Under the pieces are notes generated by a model. The model had not been told where the DNA came from and searched no databases. It saw only the letters and a list, made by a program, of their open reading frames with translations. A stretch of DNA of 64,000 bases from Prunella strophiata (taxonomy: Eukaryota; Chordata; Aves; Passeriformes; Prunellidae). This document shows positions 58,901-64,000 of the stretch, in pieces. The stretch covers positions 28,802,385 to 28,866,384 of the forward strand of contig JAZBQD010000017.1 of the NCBI GenBank assembly GCA_036583965.1. The letters run 5' to 3'. The translations under genes were made by a program, and so were the position numbers. Numbering within the stretch: position 1 is the stretch's first letter; every line of letters starts with the position of its first letter.

Positions 58901-60384
58901 CTGCTAAACTCCATCTCAACTGCTTCCTGACACCATTTCAGATGGTCTTCAGATCTCTAACTCTGACTCCTTGTCACGTCTGTTGAATCATAGAAATAAT
59001 TCACACCATGTTTCTCCTGTCCCAGTATGGGAGCTTGAGTAGCTGTGTCTCAAGTGCTTTCAAAAGGTGCTTAACCTTAACTTCCATCAACAAAGAATTC
59101 CATTTCCCTAATAAATTATTGGCATATTTACTACTCCTTGTTAATATCTAGCTAGTCATCTCAATAACTTGAAAACCCCACCTTTCATGTGACAAAGCAA
59201 AATGTCAGGATTGTTAGCTGATTAGGAGTAAAAAAATCTCTATGATGATAATCATGATCATTATTAGCAATCAAAATCCTAATCATGGCACAGTTATTTT
59301 AATATTGGGAATATCTTGAACATGTAACAGACAAAATTTTGGAAAAGAAAGTTTACTATTTCTTCAACACATAGACAATTTATTTTGTGAACAGAAGCCT
59401 CTGAGTTGTTACACAGGCTATCAACACACTGCCCCTGCAGATTTTCATTTAATGGAAGGAACTGATGAAGACCTTCCCCAGTAAAACATAGGTTTGACAC
59501 AGACCAGATAGACTTGTCTGACTGAAGGAAAAAGTAAGTTGAACAAAAAAAGCCCAACAAAACAAAACAGAACAAAACAAACCCCAACACTCAAATGCAA
59601 TTAGAATGTAGGGGAAAAAAGAACTGAATGCTAGTAAAAAACATGCATTCATCCTGATGGCAAACTCTAAAAAGAGATATTATTGAGAAAAAGAGAAATT
59701 TCAACATTTTTGATTTTCAAAGCAAATGCTTAACTCATACAGACATTATAACTTCTTGGATTTTTACATCCCTTTGTGGGAGAAAACAGGATCTAAATTC
59801 CAGACCAAGGACAGAAATATGGTACTGTGCCTTTAGGAGTACACATTTCCTTATATAGAAAATTATTTTTGTTGAAATAATTTGTATGGTTACACAACAT
59901 GTACAACATCCAGAAAGGGGAAGTATACATGACATGGTAGAGTGAGTTCTAATAAAAAGAAATTTAAAGATTGTATCTGTGACACTCTTGGCTTTCAGGC
60001 ACATGACATTGCACTCCAAAAATTTTCAAGCCACATTCATTATTAACATTCAATGATAGAACATAAAAATGGGAAGGCATCCTTAGAAATCTTAATATCC
60101 TCTAATTCTCTGCATCCCTCAAGGTTAAATCTGTACATTCAGCTATTTTTATCAACAAACAGCACTGGGAGGTTTTTTACACAGAAATTTCATGCCAAAA
60201 AAAGGAATGAAAAGACCTTTTTCATTGAGAAAAAAACATAAAAAGCAAAAGAAAAAGCAAAAAACATTTCCTTATTATGTTTTGTGAAATTGTGGGGGTG
60301 AAAAAAATAGTCTTGATGGTGCTTCAGGTAGAGATTTCTGAAATCTATGAAGTACAGCATTATAGTGGGGCAGATTGTGGTAGA
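55971..60384. other. Sequence downstream of CHRNA8 without recognised genes
   Basis: AT-rich sequence. Open frames are short and have no recognisable domain. An A-rich CAAAA-type stretch lies around 59540-59590. Confidence 0.5.
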
Positions 60385-60637
60385 AAAAGAGGGAAGGGCT
60401 TTAAACTACAAGAGGAGAGTTAAATTAGACATTGGAAAGAAATTCTTTACTGTGAGGGTGATGAGGCACTGGAACAGGTTTCCCAGAGAAGTTGTGGATG
60501 CCCCTGAAACTGTTCAAGGCCAGTTTGGATGGTGCTCTGAGCAACCTGATCTGGTGCAGGGGGTTGGAACTAGATGATCCCAAGTCCAATCCAAATCATT
60601 CTATGGTCCTATGATTCTATGGTTTAATGATCCTATG
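60385..60637 (+). mobile_element. CR1 LINE 3' end (sense)
   Basis: GGGAAGGGCTTTAAACTACA, then GAGGCACTGGAACAGGTTTC, TGTTCAAGGCCAGTTTGGAT and GGGGTTGGAACTAGATGATC run into ATTCTATGGTCCTATGATTC. This is the classic avian CR1 3' tail with its octamer repeats. The 76-codon frame here is the non-coding tail, not a gene. Confidence 0.9.
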
Positions 60638-60907
60638 TCAGTGCACACTGATGTAACCTTTCACTCAGCAAAGAAATTGGATTTCATCTTTTGTGCATTC
60701 AAATTTTCATTTTCGAGCTCAAACAAGTGAAGGCTTTGAACAGAAAAATGGAATTTCAAAGAAATCCTTATCTGCCATTGGCAGGTACCTGCTCTGGTTG
60801 TATGTGCTGAATGTTAGACTTCCAGATCAGCTTCACAGCTCCTCTGCAGTTCCAAGTGTCTGGGACCAATACATTCATTTGTGTAGATGAGGAATCTCCT
60901 GTGACTG

Positions 60908-61497
60908 TGTGCTGTGGTTTAACCCCAGCCAGCAGCCAAGCACCACATACAGTCATTCTCGCTAAATGGACCCACCAGCAGGATGGAATGGGCAGAGAAT
61001 TGGAAGGGTAAAAGCTGGAAAACTCACAGGTGGAGAATAATTCAGTTGCATAGGGAATGTAGAAGCTATACACACAAGCAAAAATCTCCAAAGAACTCAT
61101 TCACCATTTCCCATGGCCAGGCAGGTGTTTCACATCTCCAGGACAGCAGGGGCCCCTCACGCCTCACGGTAACTTGGGAGGACAAATGCCATCACTCCAA
61201 AGGATGTTTTTTCCTTCCTCCTTCTTGCACACAGCTTGAAATACTGAGAAGGATGTCAGATGGTCTGCAATATCTCTTTGGTCAGCTTGGGTCTCTCCCC
61301 AGCCTCCCATGTACTCCCAGCTTCCTCACCAGCTTGGCAAGAGGATAAAGCAGAAAAGGTCTTGGCTCTGTGTAAGCCCTGCTCAGAAATAACAAAAACA
61401 TCTCTATGTTATCAACCCTGTATCCAGCACAAATCCAAAACACAGCACCATACCTGACAGCATGAAAAAACTAACCCTACCCCATCCAAAACCAGCA
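60908..61497 (+). mobile_element. Solo LTR of the same avian ERV family, copy 2
   Basis: It starts TGTGCTGTGGTTTAACCCC, a start I recognise from a widespread avian ERV LTR. The tail has TTATCAACCCTGTATCCAGC, CACAGCACCATACC and an end near AAAACCAGCACA. It has the same order of landmarks as 52332-52890 but is diverged and about 30 bp longer. No flanking target duplication or internal region was seen. Confidence 0.7.
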
Positions 61498-62116
61498 CAT
61501 AGTGCAGTCAGCATCCCAAGGACTTGCAGGCAAAACATCCCATGAACCAATAGCATATCCTCAGGACACAGACTGAAAAGAACATCAAAAAGTGAAAGCA
61601 GTCATTAAAATGTCACAGACAAGAAAAACCAATCAGAAACCCAGAATCCCCTCAGCATAAAATATTGAAGTTCATGAAGAAGAGATAAGGTCAAAGCCAC
61701 AGAGAACTCTAAAAATAGATGTACCAATATTATTCTGAATTTCATTCTAGTTAGAAATAATTCTGATAAAAAACTTTCACTAGTTTTTATGATCTTTTGA
61801 GAAGGCATATGATTAGTAGTTAAGAATGCATTTTTATTTGGGTAGCCCTGTCAGTTTGATTGTACAAAGAAAAATTACAGCTAAGCAAAAGCCAAGATTT
61901 TTCACATTATAGTCAAGAGAAGAGTGATGCATAATTAACCTTTGCATCTCTGTAGAGTCTGTCAGACCATGAGGACCATCCAAAATTACAGATGATATTT
62001 CCCTTTTTCCTTTTATCTAGGGAAAACAAAGAGGAGACATCTTGACATATGAACAACTAGCATCCATGTTCTGGAACTCTGTAGCAAACAAATATATTTC
62101 CATTTAGGGCTTTGGT

Positions 62117-62262
62117 TTTTGTTTGTTTGGTTTGGAGGTGTTGCTTTTGTTGTTAGTTTTTGTTGTCGTTGTTGTTGTTGTGGGGTTTTTGTTTGGCTGT
62201 TTCATTGGTTTTTGGTGTTGTTTTGGTTTGGTTTTAGTTTTGGATTGTTGGTGGGGTTTTTA
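62117..62262. repeat. GTT/GGTTT-rich low-complexity tract
   Basis: Strand-asymmetric G/T sequence with almost no C and little A, irregular unit length. Confidence 0.85.
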
Positions 62263-62690
62263 TAGCCTGTAAAAAATCTCTGTGGAAGAGCAAAACCAGA
62301 GAACAGAAAAACTTTTAGTGACTTTTTTGACCATGACACTACAAACTCAGAGTATTTTACTGAATGTAATTTGCCAGTTTTAACACTGCATACTTAAACT
62401 GTACTTGGAAGTTTATAGCTAAGTTCAGCCCATCTGAAGCACACTTAAATTATGCATAGTGTGGTGATGACATGTCCTTCTAGTCCAGTGTCCAGCTAAG
62501 AGGATCAACAATTTCTATGACCTGATTATGCCTTCCTAAATAGAAATTAATTTCTACAGCTTTGCAGCTGATAGTACTTGAGGAAATAAAAAGACCACAT
62601 ATTATGTGTTGAGAAGAACTGAGAATATAAAACGTTTATGTTTAATTTGAACATCTCCACATATGACCTTAGTATTTAAATAATGCATTT

Positions 62691-62734
62691 TCTCAGCACG
62701 CTGAGATACTTTGACTTCACAAGGAAGTCAAAGT
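62691..62734. repeat. Two adjacent hairpins
   Basis: TCTCAGC, AC, GCTGAGA (62691-62706) is directly followed by ACTTTGACTTC (62708-62718), a 5-base loop and its exact reverse complement (62724-62734). Confidence 0.75.
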
Positions 62735-64000
62735 TGAAGCACAGTTTTTTTGCCAGATCAAAAAGTTTCAAATTTTATAATTCTGTGCAACCAAATGTCA
62801 AAATCCTATTGCAAAATTATGTGATTCTTACATAGCATAGGCATACAATAATGAACAGAAGGAAGTGGAAGTGACAAAAAAAGGATTTCTGCATTAGTTA
62901 TTGAATGCATAAGATTCTGAACAGGAGAAATTGAAAGTTTAGGACTGTGCTAAATACATCATCTCAAGCACTAGCTCAACTCCAAACATAAAATTTGGCA
63001 TGCCCTATTTGTTAAAGTCTCTTGGGTGTTTGAAAATGTGTCCACTGAACTACCACTCTAGCAAACCTCTCCACTAAATTCCTGCTGCTGCTGAATTTAA
63101 AATTGAACACGCTCTGGGATTAAGTGTCCCCAACATACTCTCCACAAACAGACCTAAGGTCAGCAGAAAAGACTGCCAGAGATTCAGGTTCTCAGCAGGA
63201 GTTTTTTTAAAGGCAAGTAGTGTTTGTGGTAATGAGGAGGACACCTAGAGACTTAGTTCTCTCTAATTAAGTTAAGATGTCCTCAGCCTTAATTGGAATA
63301 CTGCTGCCAGAAACATTCTAGACCACACACCTGGGAAAATGGCATTAAGCAGACAATAGTCAAAGTGGAACGAGAAACAATAGCTCCAGAGAGATCAGAC
63401 AGATGAAGGGAATGACCCTATCTCAGAGACTGATGCAGTGCAATGACCTGGAAGGCTCAAGCTGTGGAGGTGCTGACTACCACATGTTCCACAAGGACTG
63501 TGTTTCAGCATATTCTCCACACTGCCCAGAAGTCTTTGTCTTGAGGAATAGCAGCAGATTGCAACCAGATGTCCAGGAAAAGACCTGACTAACAGACTTT
63601 TCAGCCAGCTGTGAATTTTAGATTTTAATTCCAAATTACCTTCAGAGAAAGGAATACAAAGCAAATTTGGGCCAGACTTTTCTTTAATATCTCTGGACAG
63701 GTCTCCTAGTTAAAGCTGAGAAAGGTGAAGTTCAGCATGTACCATCTAGCATGGCTATCCTGAGGTGAATCATGTACAAATCTTCCTAAAGGCTTCAGAG
63801 GATATGCTGCACTGACCGACAGAGCACAAACCTGATTGTCTAGAAAACTACTATAGATGTTCTCCATCTCTTCTGACATACTCAAAAAAAACAGCATTAC
63901 CTTTTATGAGAGTTCCCCCTCAGTTCTAAAAACAAGACTTAAAAGCATTGTCATAAAATCAGAATCAGATCACTTGTCCCTTATTCATGGTTGGTTTTTT

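Larger units (their letters stand above)
61498..64000. other. Distal intergenic sequence
   Basis: No gene recognised. It contains a GTT/GGTTT-rich tract (62117-62262) and adjacent small hairpins at 62691-62734. The open frames near 63395-63664 lack recognisable features. Confidence 0.5.

Noticed and set aside
60347..60577. 76-codon plus-strand frame with a protein-like sequence
   Set aside because: It is the non-coding 3' tail of a CR1 LINE, a sequence found thousands of times in bird genomes.
60900..61510. Target-site duplication for the solo LTR
   Set aside because: Bases beside the likely ends (60903-60907 and 61498-61504) do not match in any alignment I tried, so the exact ends remain uncertain.

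Overview
The window comes from a vertebrate nuclear genome, almost certainly a bird. It holds short AT-rich introns and exons of one large spliced gene, antisense and sense fragments of CR1 LINEs with the avian-type 3' end (ATTCTATG-like octamers), and endogenous-retrovirus LTRs of avian families. A songbird is plausible because the main LTR element looks young, but that is inference. There is no bacterial-style gene content, and most long open frames are chance reading frames in introns and repeats.

The only protein-coding gene I can support is a plus-strand neuronal nicotinic acetylcholine receptor subunit of the alpha7/alpha8 branch. I assign it to CHRNA8, the alpha-bungarotoxin-binding subunit known in birds and other non-mammals. 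Nine exons (here numbered 2 to 10) run from 10111 to 54889, with lengths 140, 45, 110, 80, 168, 195, 87, 110 and 522 nt. Every junction has GT/AG ends and compatible phase, and together they encode 485 residues with no internal stop. They cover the ligand-binding domain, Cys-loop, vicinal cysteines, M1 to M4, the cytoplasmic loop and the C-terminus. Exon 1 (5'UTR and signal peptide) was not found and probably lies upstream of the window.

Layout: 1-10110 is intron 1 with two antisense CR1 fragments. 10251-27145 is intron 2, which carries a complete antisense LTR element (17714-21226) with two ~1.63 kb LTRs, a 5-bp target duplication, a tRNA-Glu primer binding site, a polypurine tract and only 240 bp between the LTRs. 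27146-36020 is a compact cluster of exons 3 to 8. 36021-49028 is intron 8, with a long antisense CR1 remnant, a (TGATA)n satellite and a GC/purine-rich block of unknown origin. 49029-54889 holds exons 9 and 10, with a solo LTR between them. 54890 onward is 3'UTR with AATAAA signals, then apparent intergenic DNA with a CR1 3' end and a second solo LTR of the same family.

The most interesting observation is in the LTR element. By eye its two LTRs differ by about 34 substitutions that are all G in the left copy and A in the right copy, with only one substitution of another kind. All of the G/A differences lie in the U3 side of what must be the 5' LTR, and the other ~450 bp are essentially identical. 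This is the pattern expected from cytidine deaminase editing of plus-strand strong-stop DNA during reverse transcription.
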